Assembly (NCBI RefSeq): GCF_000214825.1
Contig: NC_015581.1
Span: 558,001 to 622,000 of the forward strand
Direction: 5' to 3'
Origin: Thiomicrospira cyclica ALM1
Lineage (GTDB): Bacteria; Pseudomonadota; Gammaproteobacteria; Thiomicrospirales; Thiomicrospiraceae
Length of the DNA stretch: 64,000 bases
The translations under genes and the position numbers were made by a program. Under the pieces are notes generated by a model. The model was not told the origin of the DNA. It did no database searches and saw only the letters and a program-made list of their open reading frames with translations. This document shows positions 46,397-56,175 of this stretch, one piece after another (position 1 is the stretch's first letter; every line of letters starts with the position of its first letter).

Positions 46397-47325
46397 AAGC
46401 TGTGGAATTTGACCATCTTGTTAAGGATTATGGCTCGTTGCGAGCGCTCAATGACGTCAGCTTTAGTGTTGAACAGGGGCAGTTTTTTGGGTTGCTTGGT
46501 CCAAATGGTGCGGGAAAATCAACACTTATCAACACGATGGCTGGTTTGGTGAAGGCAACCAGTGGGCAGGCCAAAGTGATGGGGAATGATGTGGTTAGCT
46601 CGGCAACGGCGGCTCGGCGTGCATTAGGGCTGGTGCCACAAGAGCTCATTGCTGACCCATTTTTCAACATCCGTCAGTTGTTGACATTGCAGTCCGGGTA
46701 TTTTGGCTTGCGTGGCGCAAAGCAGCAGACTTGGATTGATGAGTTGCTGGAGAGATTGTCACTAACAGATAAGGCGGGCGTTGATACCCAGCAATTATCG
46801 GGTGGTATGAAGCGTCGGGTGTTAATTGCGATGGCGTTAGTACATCGACCACAAGTCATTGTCCTTGATGAACCGACAGCGGGTGTTGATGTCGATTTAC
46901 GGCGCACACTTTGGCAATTTGCCAACGAACTGCATCAACAAGGGCATACGATTATCCTGACAACTCACTATCTTGAGGAAGCGGAAAGCCTATGCGATAG
47001 CGTAGGCATCATGCAGAAAGGGCAGCTTATTGCGCTAGAAAAAACCCAAGATTTAATCGCCCGTCATCCATTTCGTCATCTTCAATTGGAGCTTGAGCAG
47101 CCTGTTGATTTAGCAGGCCTGCTGAATCGGGCTGAGTTTGCAAAGGATGTGTTTGATGTGCAAAAGCTATCCGCTATTAAGTTTAGGATCAAATTGGCAA
47201 AGATCGTGACAACAGCGCAAATGTTGGCATGGGCACAACAACAGTCTGTTGCGGTGGCGGATATTCGCTGGCAAGATGCGAAACTTGAAGAGGTCTTTTT
47301 GAACATAACGGAGTCAGTATCGTGA
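46393..47325 (+). CDS. ABC transporter ATPase, ABC-2 (YadG-like) type
   Basis: 310 residues. Walker A GPNGAGKST, signature LSGGMKRRVLIAMALV, Walker B VIVLDEPTAGVDVDLR and H-loop TTHYLEEAE, plus a C-terminal regulatory part. Resembles E. coli YadG. It overlaps mlaB by 4 bases and the permease gene by 4 bases, so it is part of the mla transcript. The exported substrate is unknown. Confidence 0.9.
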   Translation: MKAVEFDHLVKDYGSLRALNDVSFSVEQGQFFGLLGPNGAGKSTLINTMAGLVKATSGQAKVMGNDVVSSATAARRALGLVPQELIADPFFNIRQLLTLQSGYFGLRGAKQQTWIDELLERLSLTDKAGVDTQQLSGGMKRRVLIAMALVHRPQVIVLDEPTAGVDVDLRRTLWQFANELHQQGHTIILTTHYLEEAESLCDSVGIMQKGQLIALEKTQDLIARHPFRHLQLELEQPVDLAGLLNRAEFAKDVFDVQKLSAIKFRIKLAKIVTTAQMLAWAQQQSVAVADIRWQDAKLEEVFLNITESVS

Positions 47326-48083
47326 ATTATTATGGCTCTTGGACTTTTTTTGTAAAAGAAGTGCGGCGCTTTTATTCAGTGGCCGTTCAAACTATCTTCG
47401 CACCGATTGTATCAACACTGTTGTTTTTGCTTATCTTTGGTACGGTTATAGAAACTAAGATTCTAGAATTTGGCAATATTACTTACAGTCAATTTTTAAT
47501 ACCAGGCCTGGTGATGATGGCTATCTTGCAAAATGCCTTTTCAAATTCGTCTTCCAGTATTATTCAGTCAAAAATTTATGGCAACCTTAGTTTTGTTTTG
47601 TTGAGTCCATTAAGCGCATTAGACTTATATGTTGCCTTTGTGGCCGCAGCGGTTGTGCGCGGGCTTGCTGTTGGCGTTGGGGTGCTGGTTGTTGGTTGGA
47701 TTGGCTATGATTTGCAGATATATCATGCTGGCTGGATTTTGTTATTCGCTGTTTTAAGTGCGGCTGTCGTTGGTGGATTGGGGCTGATTGCGGGTATAGT
47801 GGCGTCCAAATATGACCATTTGGCGGCATTCCAAAACTTTATTATCATGCCTTTGACCTTTTTAAGTGGCGTATTCTACTCGATTCACTCGTTACCGAGT
47901 TTTTGGCAGACACTATCCATGTTTAATCCATTTTTTTATATGGTAGATGGTTTTCGATATGGATTTTATGCCGTTTCCGATATTTCTGTTTGGTTGAGTT
48001 TAGGAGTAACGCTGCTGTTTTTAGTACTAGTAAGCGCAATAAATTTAGTTTTGTTGCACAAAGGCGTTAAAATACGCCACTAA
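47322..48083 (+). CDS. ABC-2 type permease (YadH-like)
   Basis: 253 residues with six membrane segments. ABC-2 features are FLIPGLVMMAILQNAFSNSSS, the amphipathic start FVKEVRRFYSVAVQTIFAPI and PLTFLSGVFYSIHSLPSFWQ. Paired with the preceding ATPase like E. coli YadGH. Location between mlaB and ibaG suggests an envelope-related substrate, but this is only inference. Confidence 0.9.
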   Translation: MNYYGSWTFFVKEVRRFYSVAVQTIFAPIVSTLLFLLIFGTVIETKILEFGNITYSQFLIPGLVMMAILQNAFSNSSSSIIQSKIYGNLSFVLLSPLSALDLYVAFVAAAVVRGLAVGVGVLVVGWIGYDLQIYHAGWILLFAVLSAAVVGGLGLIAGIVASKYDHLAAFQNFIIMPLTFLSGVFYSIHSLPSFWQTLSMFNPFFYMVDGFRYGFYAVSDISVWLSLGVTLLFLVLVSAINLVLLHKGVKIRH

Positions 48084-48097
48084 AAAGGGAAATTAAT

Positions 48098-48325
48098 ATG
48101 TCGCCAGAAAAGATTCAACAAATGATACATGACCTGTTGCCCGGTTCTCAAGTCACTATGTCGGGTGCTGACTGTAACTTTTCAGTAGAAGTCAAAGCCT
48201 CACAATTTAAAGGGATGACGCCTTTGCAACGTCATCGCACCGTGAATGATATTTTTAAACAACAGTTTGAGTCGGGTGAGTTGCACGCGCTTTCGATAAA
48301 AACCAGTGTGTTAGAGACGGCATAA
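48098..48325 (+). CDS. ibaG: BolA/IbaG-family protein
   Basis: 75 residues: MSPEKIQQMIHDLLPGSQVTM, with the BolA helix-loop pattern FKGMTPLQRHRTVNDIFKQQF near the C-terminus. IbaG is an acid-inducible BolA paralogue that partners monothiol glutaredoxins. It precedes murA as in other gammaproteobacteria. Confidence 0.92.
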   Translation: MSPEKIQQMIHDLLPGSQVTMSGADCNFSVEVKASQFKGMTPLQRHRTVNDIFKQQFESGELHALSIKTSVLETA

Positions 48326-49585
48326 ATGGAAAGATTGGTTATAACGGGAGGCGCCAAACTCTCCGGAGAAGTTGAAGTCTCGGGCTCAAAGAACGCAGCC
48401 TTGCCGATTTTAATGGGCTGTGTATTAGCCAAGTCGCCGGTGACATTATCCAATATTCCGCATTTAAAAGACGTCACAACCAGTCTGCAATTGTTAGCGA
48501 CTTTGGGTGCGCAAATAATGATCGATGAGCGGATGAATATCACAGTTGATGCCAGTGAGTTAAAAGATTTCACTGCACCTTTTGCATTGGTTAAAAGTAT
48601 GCGCGCATCTATCCTAGTAATGGGACCGTTATTAGCTCGTTTTGGCGAGGCGCACGTCGCATTGCCGGGTGGTTGCGCGATAGGTTCTAGACCCGTTGAT
48701 ATTCATATTAAAGGTATGGAAGCGATGGGTGCTGATATCCGTATTGAGGATGGCTTTATTCACGCGAAGGCAAAACGCTTGCAGGGTGCGGATATTTTAA
48801 TGGATAAAGTCACGGTCACTGGGACTGAAAATTTATTAATGGCGGCTGTGCTTGCAGAAGGAGTTACCCATCTACGGAATGCGGCTTGCGAGCCAGAAGT
48901 AACGGATTTGGCGATTTTTCTTACTAAGATGGGCGCTAAAATCACCGGCATCGGTACTGATCATCTGGTCATAAAAGGTGTTGATGAATTGAACGGTGTT
49001 GATTACCGTGTTATCCCTGATCGAATTGAGGCGGGTACCTATTTAGCGGCAGCAGCGGTAACCGGATCAACTATTACTGTATCCAATGTTGAGCCTGTGC
49101 ATTTAAAGGCTGTCTTGGCTAAATTCATTGAGGCGGGTTGCGACATATCGACATCGGAGCGTTCTATTAAGATTGATTGCCGAGATCGTCAGTTAAATCC
49201 TGTGAACGTTGAAACACAGCCTTATCCTGGCTTTCCAACGGATATGCAAGCGCAGTTTTTAGTTATGAACTTACTGGCTAGTGGACCGGGTGCGATTCGC
49301 GAAACGATTTTTGAAAATCGTTTTATGCACGTATCAGAGCTAACCAAAATGGGTGCCCACATAAAAGTCGAGGGCAATCTTGCGGTTACGCCAGGGCAGG
49401 ATAGATTAAGCGGGGTGACCGTAAAAGCGACCGACCTGCGTGCGTCAGCGTGCTTGATTCTTGCGGCTCTTGTGGCGGAGGGTGAAACCTTTGTCGAGCA
49501 AATTTACCATATTGACCGTGGTTATGAGCTGATCGAAGAAAAGTTTCATCGTTTAGGCGCGAATATCCAACGTTTAAGTCATTAA
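48326..49585 (+). CDS. murA: UDP-N-acetylglucosamine 1-carboxyvinyltransferase
   Basis: 419 residues. First committed step of peptidoglycan synthesis: transfer of enolpyruvate from PEP to UDP-GlcNAc. The catalytic Cys, which fosfomycin modifies, is present in LPGGCAIGSRPVDIHIKGM (about residue 115). KNAALPI and the RVIPDRIEAGTYL motif are conserved. It follows ibaG with no gap. Confidence 0.97.
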   Translation: MERLVITGGAKLSGEVEVSGSKNAALPILMGCVLAKSPVTLSNIPHLKDVTTSLQLLATLGAQIMIDERMNITVDASELKDFTAPFALVKSMRASILVMGPLLARFGEAHVALPGGCAIGSRPVDIHIKGMEAMGADIRIEDGFIHAKAKRLQGADILMDKVTVTGTENLLMAAVLAEGVTHLRNAACEPEVTDLAIFLTKMGAKITGIGTDHLVIKGVDELNGVDYRVIPDRIEAGTYLAAAAVTGSTITVSNVEPVHLKAVLAKFIEAGCDISTSERSIKIDCRDRQLNPVNVETQPYPGFPTDMQAQFLVMNLLASGPGAIRETIFENRFMHVSELTKMGAHIKVEGNLAVTPGQDRLSGVTVKATDLRASACLILAALVAEGETFVEQIYHIDRGYELIEEKFHRLGANIQRLSH

Positions 49586-49600
49586 TTTACTGAGAAAGTT

Positions 49601-50233
49601 ATGTCAAACCAACTTACGATTGCCTTATCAAAAGGCCGCATTTTTAAAGACACTTTGCCCTTGCTAAAAGCGGCCGGAATTGAACCTTTGGATGATCCGG
49701 ATACTAGTCGCAAACTGATTTTAGAAACAACACAGCCTAATGTACGTTTATTAGTTGTGCGTACGACTGATGCGCCAACCTATGTGTCATATGGGGCGGC
49801 TGATTTAGGTGTGGCTGGTAAAGACGTCTTAATGGAAGCGCCTAGTGATAATTTGTATGAGTTACTTGATTTGCAGATTGCGAAATGTCGTTTAATGGTG
49901 GCCGGACCCGTTGAAGAGCGTCCACACGGTCACCGTTTAAAAATCGCCACAAAATATGTCAATTCTGCGCGTGCTTATTATGCCGCGCAAGGTCAGCAGG
50001 TGGATTTGATAAAGCTATATGGTTCAATGGAATTAGCGCCATTGATTGGCTTAGCTGATCGTATTGTTGACTTGGTTGATACGGGAAATACATTAAAAGC
50101 TAATCACCTCAAACCGCTTGAACACATCGCTGATATTAGTTCACGTTTAATTGTGAATCAGCATGCGTATAAAACTAAGTATGCGCAAATCCAGCAAATA
50201 ATTGAAAAATTTAACACAGTAATAGGTAAATAA
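49601..50233 (+). CDS. hisG: ATP phosphoribosyltransferase catalytic subunit, short form
   Basis: 210 residues: [38 protein letters not shown] and [21 protein letters not shown]. First step of histidine synthesis. The short form lacks the C-terminal regulatory domain and works with HisZ, which is not in this window. Head of a hisG-hisD-hisC cluster. Confidence 0.96.
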   Translation: MSNQLTIALSKGRIFKDTLPLLKAAGIEPLDDPDTSRKLILETTQPNVRLLVVRTTDAPTYVSYGAADLGVAGKDVLMEAPSDNLYELLDLQIAKCRLMVAGPVEERPHGHRLKIATKYVNSARAYYAAQGQQVDLIKLYGSMELAPLIGLADRIVDLVDTGNTLKANHLKPLEHIADISSRLIVNQHAYKTKYAQIQQIIEKFNTVIGK

Positions 50234-50235
50234 TC

Positions 50236-51543
50236 ATGAGCACGCTAGCCATCCGACGTTTTGATGCGAATGAAGCAGATTTTAATACCAACATGGACCA
50301 AATCCTGTCTTGGGAAAGTGTGTCCGACGATCGTGTAAACCAAGTGGTTAAAGAGGTAGTGATGGATGTGCGCCAGCGCGGCAACCAAGCACTGATGGAC
50401 TATACGGCCAAGTTTGATCAATTAACCTTAACCGATTCCGCTGAGTTAGAAATTTCGCAGGCGCGTCTACAGCAGGCTCTTGCGAATTTACCCGCTGAGC
50501 AACGTGAAGCATTAGAGTTATCGGCAAAACGCGTCGAAGCTTATCACCTTCGTCAGAAATCAGATTCTTGGAGTTATGAAGAAGCCGATGGCACAATGTT
50601 AGGTCAACAGGTTACCCCGTTGGACCGAGTAGGTTTGTATGTACCCGGCGGTAAAGCGGCTTATCCTTCATCGGTGGTCATGAACGCTGTGCCCGCCAAG
50701 GTAGCGGGTGTTAAAGAGCTGATTATGGTGGTGCCAACACCGCGTGGTGAAGTTAATGAACTAGTGTTAGCGGCAGCTGCTATTTGTGGTGTCGATCGCG
50801 TCTTCTGCGTGGGTGGTGCGCAAGCCGTCGCCGCCTTAGCTTATGGCACTGAAACCATTCCTGCGGTTGATAAAATCGTGGGTCCCGGTAATATTTATGT
50901 TGCTACGGCAAAACGAATGGTATTTGGCACAGTGGGTATCGACATGATTGCCGGTCCATCAGAAATTTTAGTGGTTTGTGATGGCGATACAGATCCAGAT
51001 TGGATCGCGATGGATTTATTTTCGCAGGCTGAGCATGATGAAGATGCGCAGTCTATCTTGGTGACACCAGATGCCGCATTTGCCGATAAAGTGATTGAAA
51101 GCATGACTCGCTTGTTAGAGACCATGCCTCGTAAGAACATTATCCGCACCGCTTTGGAAGCCCGTGGTGCCGTGATTACAGTAAAAGATATGGAACAAGC
51201 TATTGAGATGATTAATCTGATTGCGCCTGAGCATTTAGAGTTATCTGTTGATGATCCGAAAGCGATGTTGCCTAAGATCCGTCATGCGGGGGCCATTTTT
51301 ATGGGGCGTTATACGGCTGAGGCTTTGGGTGATTATTGTGCTGGGCCTAACCATGTATTGCCCACATCACGCACGGCACGTTTCTCATCACCATTAGGTG
51401 TCTATGACTTCCAAAAGCGTTCAAGTTTGATTATGTGTTCACCGGAAGGTGCCGATACTTTGGGTCGAACAGCCGCTATTTTGGCAGACGGTGAAGGTTT
51501 GCAAGCGCATGCCGCATCGGCGCGTTATCGGTTGCGCAAATAA
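50236..51543 (+). CDS. hisD: Histidinol dehydrogenase
   Basis: 435 residues. Last two steps of histidine synthesis. Conserved stretches: [50 protein letters not shown] and the zinc-site region [15 protein letters not shown] and APEHLEL. Two bases follow hisG and one follows before hisC. Confidence 0.97.
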   Translation: MSTLAIRRFDANEADFNTNMDQILSWESVSDDRVNQVVKEVVMDVRQRGNQALMDYTAKFDQLTLTDSAELEISQARLQQALANLPAEQREALELSAKRVEAYHLRQKSDSWSYEEADGTMLGQQVTPLDRVGLYVPGGKAAYPSSVVMNAVPAKVAGVKELIMVVPTPRGEVNELVLAAAAICGVDRVFCVGGAQAVAALAYGTETIPAVDKIVGPGNIYVATAKRMVFGTVGIDMIAGPSEILVVCDGDTDPDWIAMDLFSQAEHDEDAQSILVTPDAAFADKVIESMTRLLETMPRKNIIRTALEARGAVITVKDMEQAIEMINLIAPEHLELSVDDPKAMLPKIRHAGAIFMGRYTAEALGDYCAGPNHVLPTSRTARFSSPLGVYDFQKRSSLIMCSPEGADTLGRTAAILADGEGLQAHAASARYRLRK

Positions 51544-51544
51544 C

Positions 51545-52654
51545 ATGGCCGTTGCCTTTAACGCAGTTGAACAAGCTATTGATAGCCTCGTTCGCACAGA
51601 GGTGCGGGCAATCAATGCCTACCATGTACCACCAAGTACCAATATGATTAAATTGGATGCGATGGAAAATCCCTATGGTTGGCCGGATGATTTGCGCCAG
51701 GCCTGGTTAGCAAAGCTGGCTGAGTTGAGTTTAAATCGCTATCCAGATCCCAGTGCGACTGAGTTGCATCAAACATTGCATCGGCATTTAAATTTAACAT
51801 CAGCAACGGGGTTGTTGTTTGGCAATGGCTCTGATGAGATCATTCAGTTATTGATTATGGCGGTGAATAAGCCGGATGCAAAAGTGATGTCGATAGCGCC
51901 GACCTTTGTGATGTATGACATGATTGCACGGTTTTTAGGCGCAGACTATTGCTCGGTACCCTTGGATGAAAGCTTTCAATTGGATGTTGACAGTTTTATC
52001 ACTGCAATGATCGAACAGCAACCAGCACTCGTTTTTATTGCCTACCCCAATAATCCAACTGGTAATGCTTTGTCTAGACAAGATGTGATTCGCATTATTG
52101 AAGCAGCACCAGGTCTGGTTGTGGTGGATGAAGCTTATCATGCTTTTGCTGAAGATTCCTTTGTGCAGGATACCTGCGCGTATCCTAATGTATTGGTGAT
52201 GCGGACCTTTTCAAAGGTTGGTCTCGCTGGCTTACGTTTAGGTTATTTAGTTGGTCCGGTGGCATGGATAGAGCAGATTGATAAGTTGCGTTTACCCTAT
52301 AACATTAACACCATGACGCAAGCCAGCGCACTCGTTGCATTAGCGCATTGGCCGATTCTAGCTGAGCAAGCGTTACAAATTTGTCAAGATCGTGCTGAGC
52401 TAGCTAAGCAACTCGCTGAATTGCCAGGAGTGGCTGTTTACCCGAGTGCAGCCAACTTTATTGTGATTCGTTTAGATTTAGCTGGGCCAACCGCAACGGA
52501 TGTATTTGAAGGCCTCAAAGCGGTAGGCATTCTGATTAAGAATTTGAGTGGTCAGGGCGGTGTGCTTGCTAATTGTTTACGCATTACGGTCGGCTCGATT
52601 AGTGAGAATAGCCAGCTACTCAAAGGCTTGGCTGCGCTGTTGCCGTCACGCTAA
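51545..52654 (+). CDS. hisC: Histidinol-phosphate aminotransferase
   Basis: 369 residues from ATG 51545; a longer frame into hisD is not needed. PLP enzyme of class I/II: NPTGNALS, DEAYHAF and the PLP Lys in MRTFSKVGLAGLRLGYLVG. Starts MDAMENPYGWPDDLRQAWL, typical of HisC. Transaminates imidazole acetol phosphate. Same transcript as hisG-hisD. Confidence 0.96.
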   Translation: MAVAFNAVEQAIDSLVRTEVRAINAYHVPPSTNMIKLDAMENPYGWPDDLRQAWLAKLAELSLNRYPDPSATELHQTLHRHLNLTSATGLLFGNGSDEIIQLLIMAVNKPDAKVMSIAPTFVMYDMIARFLGADYCSVPLDESFQLDVDSFITAMIEQQPALVFIAYPNNPTGNALSRQDVIRIIEAAPGLVVVDEAYHAFAEDSFVQDTCAYPNVLVMRTFSKVGLAGLRLGYLVGPVAWIEQIDKLRLPYNINTMTQASALVALAHWPILAEQALQICQDRAELAKQLAELPGVAVYPSAANFIVIRLDLAGPTATDVFEGLKAVGILIKNLSGQGGVLANCLRITVGSISENSQLLKGLAALLPSR

Positions 52655-52670
52655 AAAGGAGTTATTTCAA

Positions 52671-53414
52671 ATGTTGGCAAGGAATCAACTAGTTCATTAC
52701 TTAGCCGAATATTTGGCCGTCGATCAGTTTAAAGATTATGCCCCAAATGGGTTGCAAGTTGAAGGTACCGAGCAGTTACAAAAAATAGTAACCGGTGTCA
52801 CTGCGTCAGAAGCGCTTATCGATTATGCAATTGCTCAACAAGCAGATGCGATAATTGTTCATCATGGTTATTTTTGGCGTAACGAAGCGCCAGAAATCAC
52901 TGGAATGAAACGTCAACGGCTCAAAAAGCTACTGGCTTACGATATTAACCTATTGGCTTACCATTTACCTTTGGATGCACATGCCGAATTAGGTAATAAC
53001 GCCGTGTTAGGTCGGGCGTTGAGTCTAGAAGATATTACGCCTCAGGCAGGTTTGTTAAGATTGGGTCGTCTTGTTAGACCCGAACCTATTGAAGACTTTA
53101 AACAGCGTGTTGGTGCGCTATTGCAACGTGATCCGTTACACCTGCCCGGTGGACCTGATGTTATTAACCAGGTGGCTTGGTGCACTGGTGGCGCTCAACA
53201 TATGATTGATCAAGCTCAAGCCTGGGGTGCCGATGTTTTTATCAGCGGCGAGGTATCAGAACAAACTTTTCACAGTGCGCTGGAGGGAAAAATTCATTAC
53301 TTGGCTGCTGGGCACCATGCCACAGAAACTTGGGGCGTGTCGGCATTGGCACAACATATCAAGGAAAAATTCACCATTGATTGTGAGTTTGTGAATTTGG
53401 TAAATCCGGTTTAG
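52671..53414 (+). CDS. Nif3-like dinuclear metal centre protein (YbgI)
   Basis: 247 residues from ATG 52671 with AAGGAG as SD. The Nif3 fold is shown by DYAPNGLQVEG, the metal ligands in IIVHHGYFWR, YHLPLDAHAELGNN and AGHHATETWGV. Length equals E. coli YbgI (GTP cyclohydrolase-like family of uncertain activity). Follows hisC closely and precedes petABC. Confidence 0.93.
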   Translation: MLARNQLVHYLAEYLAVDQFKDYAPNGLQVEGTEQLQKIVTGVTASEALIDYAIAQQADAIIVHHGYFWRNEAPEITGMKRQRLKKLLAYDINLLAYHLPLDAHAELGNNAVLGRALSLEDITPQAGLLRLGRLVRPEPIEDFKQRVGALLQRDPLHLPGGPDVINQVAWCTGGAQHMIDQAQAWGADVFISGEVSEQTFHSALEGKIHYLAAGHHATETWGVSALAQHIKEKFTIDCEFVNLVNPV

Positions 53415-53547
53415 CTTAAAAAACAATAGGTTACCTCCGAAGAGTTAACTGGATAGAATCTATTAATTGCAGTATAAAGATTTATATATACAACTATTTC
53501 AACCGCTTAGGTAGAATAGCTGTTCAATTTTGAGCCATGAGGAAGTC

Positions 53548-54168
53548 ATGACTATGTCTGAAACGAAAGTAATTGAAACACCAAATTTAAAGCGGCGCCA
53601 GGTATTAGCCGGGGCTACAGGCGTTGTTGGCGCAGTCGGTGCTGCTTTTGTCGCAGTTCCTTTTGTGGGTTCTTGGCAACCCAGTGAACGTGCAAAAGCA
53701 GCCGGTGCTCCGGTGAGTGCTGATATTAGTCAAATGCAGCCGGGTCAAATGCTCACTGTGAATTGGCGCGGTAAACCCGTTTGGGTAGTTAGACGTACGC
53801 CAGCTATGATAGAGCAATTGGCGGCATTAGATGAAACTGTACGTGATCCAATGTCTGATAATTCAACTCAGCCCGAATATGCCAAAAACCCGACCCGATC
53901 AATTAAGCCAGAGTATCTAGTTGTAGTTGGTATTTGCACCCATTTAGGTTGTTCGCCATTATACCGTCCAGCACCTAACTCTCCGGATATGGCAGCAGGA
54001 TGGCGTGGTGGATTCTTTTGTCCTTGCCACGGTTCAAGCTTCGATTTAGCAGGGCGTGTGTTCAGAGCTGTACCTGCGCCTTCAAACTTAGAAATCCCTA
54101 TGCATGGCTATTTGTCCGAAACCGTCATTAGAATCGGTGAAGAAGTCGAAGAAGGAGGGCTTGCATAA
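53548..54168 (+). CDS. petA: Ubiquinol-cytochrome c reductase iron-sulfur subunit (Rieske)
   Basis: About 206 residues. Start is ATG 53548 or 53554 (SD GAGGAAG at about 53539). A twin-arginine-like N-terminus (KRRQVLAGATG) with one membrane segment anchors a Rieske domain with the two cluster motifs CTHLGC and CPCHGSSFD. Transfers electrons from ubiquinol to cytochrome c1. First gene of petA-petB-petC, overlapping petB by one base. Confidence 0.95.
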   Translation: MTMSETKVIETPNLKRRQVLAGATGVVGAVGAAFVAVPFVGSWQPSERAKAAGAPVSADISQMQPGQMLTVNWRGKPVWVVRRTPAMIEQLAALDETVRDPMSDNSTQPEYAKNPTRSIKPEYLVVVGICTHLGCSPLYRPAPNSPDMAAGWRGGFFCPCHGSSFDLAGRVFRAVPAPSNLEIPMHGYLSETVIRIGEEVEEGGLA

Positions 54169-55412
54169 TGTCAGAATTACAGACACAAAAGACTAACGAA
54201 CCGGGTGGTTTGTTAAAGTGGGTCGACGATCGCTATCCACTTATTGATACATGGAATAAGCATGTCGCTGAATATTATGCGCCCAAAAACTTTAATTTTT
54301 GGTATTTCTTTGGGTCATTCGCGTTATTTACGCTCGTTATTATGATCGTTTCAGGTATTTGGTTGACCATGAGTTATAAGCCGGATGCGGCTTATGCGTT
54401 CAATTCTGTTGAGTACATCATGCGTGATGTCGAGTTTGGCTGGTTGATTCGTTACATTCATACCACCGGCGCTTCAGCCTTCTTTATTGTCATTTATTTG
54501 CACATGACTCGGGCATTACTCTATGGATCTTTTAAACAGCCACGAGAGTTGGTCTGGTTGATTGGGATGACGATTTTTGTGGTATTAATGGCTGAGGCTT
54601 TCTTTGGTTATATGTTGCCATGGGGTCAAATGTCTTATTGGGGCGCTCAGGTTATTATTGGGCTGTTCTCAACGATTCCATTCATTGGCCCTGATTTAGC
54701 GACTTGGATTCGTGGAGATTACATCATCTCAGATGCGACCCTGAACCGTTTCTTTGCGCTACACGTTATTGCCCTACCTTTGGTTTTGGTTATCCTCGTA
54801 TTTATGCATATTGTTGCCTTACACAAGGTTGGTTCGAACAACCCAGATGGGGTCGACATTAAAAAGCATAAAGATGAAAACGGCATTCCATTAGATGGCA
54901 TTGCTTTCCATCCTTACTACACTGTGAAGGATTCCTTTGGAGCCACCCTGTTCTTAATTGCGTTTGCATTGATTGTGTTTTATGCACCTGAAGGTGGCGG
55001 TCATTTTATTGAGGCACCTAACTTTATACCGGCTGATCCTTTGGTGACACCTGAGAATATTGTGCCTGTTTGGTATTTCACGCCGTTCTATGCCATTTTG
55101 CGGGCGATACCTGAGCCATTCTTAGGGGTTTTAGCAATGGGGTTGTCGATTGCTGTATTGTTTGCGATGCCTTGGTTAGACCGTTGTAAAGTACGTTCGA
55201 TTCGTTATCGTGGTAATTCTTACAAGATCTTACTAACTATGTTGTTTATTAGCTTTATTGTATTGGGTGTTTTGGGTGGTTTGCCATCTACGCCACTCTA
55301 TACAAAATTAGCACAAGTGTTCACGATCTTGTATTTTGCTTTCTTTATTCTTTTGCCATTTACTTCGGCACATGAAAAAACCAAGCCAGTACCAGAGAGG
55401 GTTACATCATGA
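54168..55412 (+). CDS. petB: Cytochrome b of the bc1 complex
   Basis: 414 residues and eight membrane helices. Haem-ligand His pairs lie in RYIHTTGASAFFIVIYLHMTRALLYG and FFALHVIALPLVLVILVFMHIVALH. The Qo-site motif is PVWYF (in VPVWYFTPFYAILR) instead of PEWYF; a PVWY form is known in some proteobacterial bc1 complexes. Catalyses the Q-cycle. The stop overlaps petC by 4 bases. Confidence 0.97.
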   Translation: MSELQTQKTNEPGGLLKWVDDRYPLIDTWNKHVAEYYAPKNFNFWYFFGSFALFTLVIMIVSGIWLTMSYKPDAAYAFNSVEYIMRDVEFGWLIRYIHTTGASAFFIVIYLHMTRALLYGSFKQPRELVWLIGMTIFVVLMAEAFFGYMLPWGQMSYWGAQVIIGLFSTIPFIGPDLATWIRGDYIISDATLNRFFALHVIALPLVLVILVFMHIVALHKVGSNNPDGVDIKKHKDENGIPLDGIAFHPYYTVKDSFGATLFLIAFALIVFYAPEGGGHFIEAPNFIPADPLVTPENIVPVWYFTPFYAILRAIPEPFLGVLAMGLSIAVLFAMPWLDRCKVRSIRYRGNSYKILLTMLFISFIVLGVLGGLPSTPLYTKLAQVFTILYFAFFILLPFTSAHEKTKPVPERVTS

Positions 55413-56077
55413 TAAAAGCAGTTAAAAATTGGGCTCTAGTTGGTTTAACGCTAATGGCTGGCTTAACATTGAATGTCCAAGCGGCTGGTGGCTATAACAT
55501 TGAACTTGAGAAGGTCCATAACAATGTTCGCGATACAGAGTCTCTGCAAAGAGGTGCTGTGCATTTCGTGAACTATTGTATGGCCTGCCACTCTGCGAAC
55601 TTGATGCGTTATAACCGAGTTGCTCGTGACCTTGGTTGGACGGAAGATGAGGTTGTCACTCTTTTATCATATGATCAGCGTTTGCCTGTTGATTATATGA
55701 AGACTTGGATGAAAGAGGGTATCTCTGAGCAGTTGTTTGGTATTCAGGCTCCCGACCTTTCAGTAATGACACGTGCTAAAGGAAATGACTACATTTATAC
55801 TTTTATTCGTGGCTATTACCAGGAAGAAGACGGCACTTGGAATAATAAGGTATTAGAGGGAACTTCTATGCCAAACGTTCTTGAAGGTGTACGACGTCAT
55901 AGTACAGAAGCTGAGTTTGATCAGTTCACTACTGACCTAGTTAATTTTATGGACTATGTTGGTGAGCCGACGAAAGTTCAACGCTGGGATATGGGCTGGA
56001 AGGTTATTGCGTTCTTATTTGTGTTGTTAATTTTAACCTATCTACTCAAACGTGAATATTGGCGTGATGTGAAGTAG
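55409..56077 (+). CDS. petC: Cytochrome c1
   Basis: 222 residues. Signal peptide ending NVQA, haem c site CMACHS, a distal Met in GTSMPNVLEGV and a C-terminal membrane anchor (GWKVIAFLFVLLILTYLLK). Accepts electrons from the Rieske protein and passes them to soluble cytochrome c. Last gene of petABC, followed by a strong terminator. Confidence 0.96.
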   Translation: MIKAVKNWALVGLTLMAGLTLNVQAAGGYNIELEKVHNNVRDTESLQRGAVHFVNYCMACHSANLMRYNRVARDLGWTEDEVVTLLSYDQRLPVDYMKTWMKEGISEQLFGIQAPDLSVMTRAKGNDYIYTFIRGYYQEEDGTWNNKVLEGTSMPNVLEGVRRHSTEAEFDQFTTDLVNFMDYVGEPTKVQRWDMGWKVIAFLFVLLILTYLLKREYWRDVK

Positions 56078-56090
56078 TTAGAATTTAACT

Positions 56091-56127
56091 GCCATAAAAA
56101 ACCCGCCTCGGCGGGTTTTTTTATGGC
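56091..56127 (+). terminator. petC terminator
   Basis: CCCGC (56102-56106), loop CTCG, GCGGG (56111-56115) is extended by A and T runs, and further by GCCAT/ATGGC, so nearly the whole 37 bases form an inverted repeat. T-run 56116-56122. Confidence 0.93.
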
Positions 56128-56175
56128 AGGATGTTCAATTATTACTAAAGATTAGATGCATGGACAAAACCTAAC

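Noticed and set aside
53489-53517. Sigma70 promoter for petABC with TAGAAT at 53512
   Set aside because: The -10 is acceptable but no -35 match was found at a normal spacing, so it was not listed.
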